Assembly (NCBI GenBank): GCA_934201705.1
Contig: CAKPXF010000028.1
Coordinates: forward strand, 1-33,398
Direction of reading: 5' to 3'
Source of the DNA: an uncultured Bacilli bacterium
GTDB lineage: Bacteria > Bacillota_I > Bacilli_A > RFN20 > CAG-631
DNA: 33,398 bases
Shown: in pieces, positions 33,339 through 33,398 of the stretch
Layout: each line of letters begins with the position of its first letter
How positions within the stretch are numbered: position 1 is the stretch's first letter
Notes under the pieces: model-generated
The model's input: the letters and a program-made list of their open reading frames with translations, nothing else
What the model was told of the DNA's origin: nothing
Databases searched by the model: none
Translations under genes and position numbers: made by a program

Positions 33339-33372
33339 AAAGTAGACAGTGAAAGGGGTAAAAGTAGACAGT
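33339..33372. repeat. Direct repeat pair resembling the end of an insertion sequence
   Basis: AAAGTAGACAGT occurs at 33339-33350 and at 33361-33372, a 22-bp period. Read on the minus strand each begins ACTGTCTACTTT. Repeated copies near the tip are a feature of IS21-family ends, where they bind transposase. No transposase gene is inside the window. The repeat starts 8 bp from the point where the sigma gene match ends. Confidence 0.6.
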
Positions 33373-33398
33373 AAATATTATTTAATATAAGATAAATC

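Noticed and set aside
33111..33374. 87-codon plus-strand frame over the sigma gene start and the repeats
   Set aside because: The opposite strand has clear sigma region 2 and 4 motifs; this frame has no recognisable motif.
1..33398. Mycoplasma-type code with TGA as tryptophan
   Set aside because: TGA serves as the stop of nfo, the glycosylase, mutM and the sigma gene, each at the expected protein end, and Trp is written TGG throughout.
1..33398. CRISPR array, tRNA or rRNA genes
   Set aside because: No spaced direct repeats of the right length and no tRNA- or rRNA-like segments were noticed while reading the intergenic regions. A tRNAscan or Infernal run would settle it.

Overview
The window is AT-rich DNA from a low-GC Gram-positive bacterium, most likely a reduced-genome, gut-type member of the Bacilli (Erysipelotrichia, RF39 or Mollicutes-like). 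The evidence is the strong A/T codon bias, the Firmicutes-type replication genes dnaB and dnaI, a short gram-positive-type DnaE, and gene order that recalls Bacillus subtilis (cshB-nfo-yqfT-like-ispG; polA-mutM-coaE; pfkA-pyk). TGA is a normal stop in many genes, so the genetic code is table 11 and not the Mycoplasma code. The taxon is inferred, not proven.

Layout. (1) 1-270: the last 38 codons of an IS200/IS605-type TnpB and a structured right-end region. (2) 272-5880: a metallophosphoesterase, two distantly related small membrane proteins, then a four-helix membrane protein, an SPFH/zinc-ribbon protein and a zinc-ribbon/TM protein that resemble a YdjGHI-type membrane-stress cluster. (3) 5896-8655: a translationally coupled cshB helicase, nfo AP endonuclease and hypoxanthine/uracil-DNA glycosylase set. 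(4) 8629-12090, minus strand: a DUF2624-like small protein, ispG (MEP isoprenoid pathway), a Nudix hydrolase, a decayed gene fragment and a large ROK-like kinase homologue. (5) 12342-26127: a very compact same-strand run of dnaE, polA, mutM, coaE, dnaB, dnaI, pfkA, pyk, glk, an ECF S component and coaX. Most junctions are 1-15 bp gaps or ATGA/TAATG overlaps. It joins replication and repair, CoA synthesis (pantothenate uptake, first and last kinases) and the ATP-using and ATP-making steps of glycolysis. (6) 26132-31472: a HAD phosphatase on the minus strand, divergent from a heterodimeric ABC exporter, then a ZIP/GufA metal transporter. (7) 31566-33398, minus strand: an RsgI-like membrane anti-sigma protein coupled to an ECF-type sigma gene that has lost its 5' end next to a pair of direct repeats resembling an insertion-sequence end.

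The most unusual observations are: a DnaI-like helicase loader whose Walker A, Walker B and sensor-1 motifs are all lost; the broken sigma gene beside an IS-like end with an intact anti-sigma gene; the expanded SPFH/zinc-ribbon membrane locus; the TnpB tail with an omega-RNA-like fold; a perfect 14-bp inverted repeat that holds the Shine-Dalgarno and start codon of a small gene; a MarR-like palindrome at the exporter promoter; and a pyruvate kinase with a Lys in place of the Glu that marks potassium-dependent enzymes.
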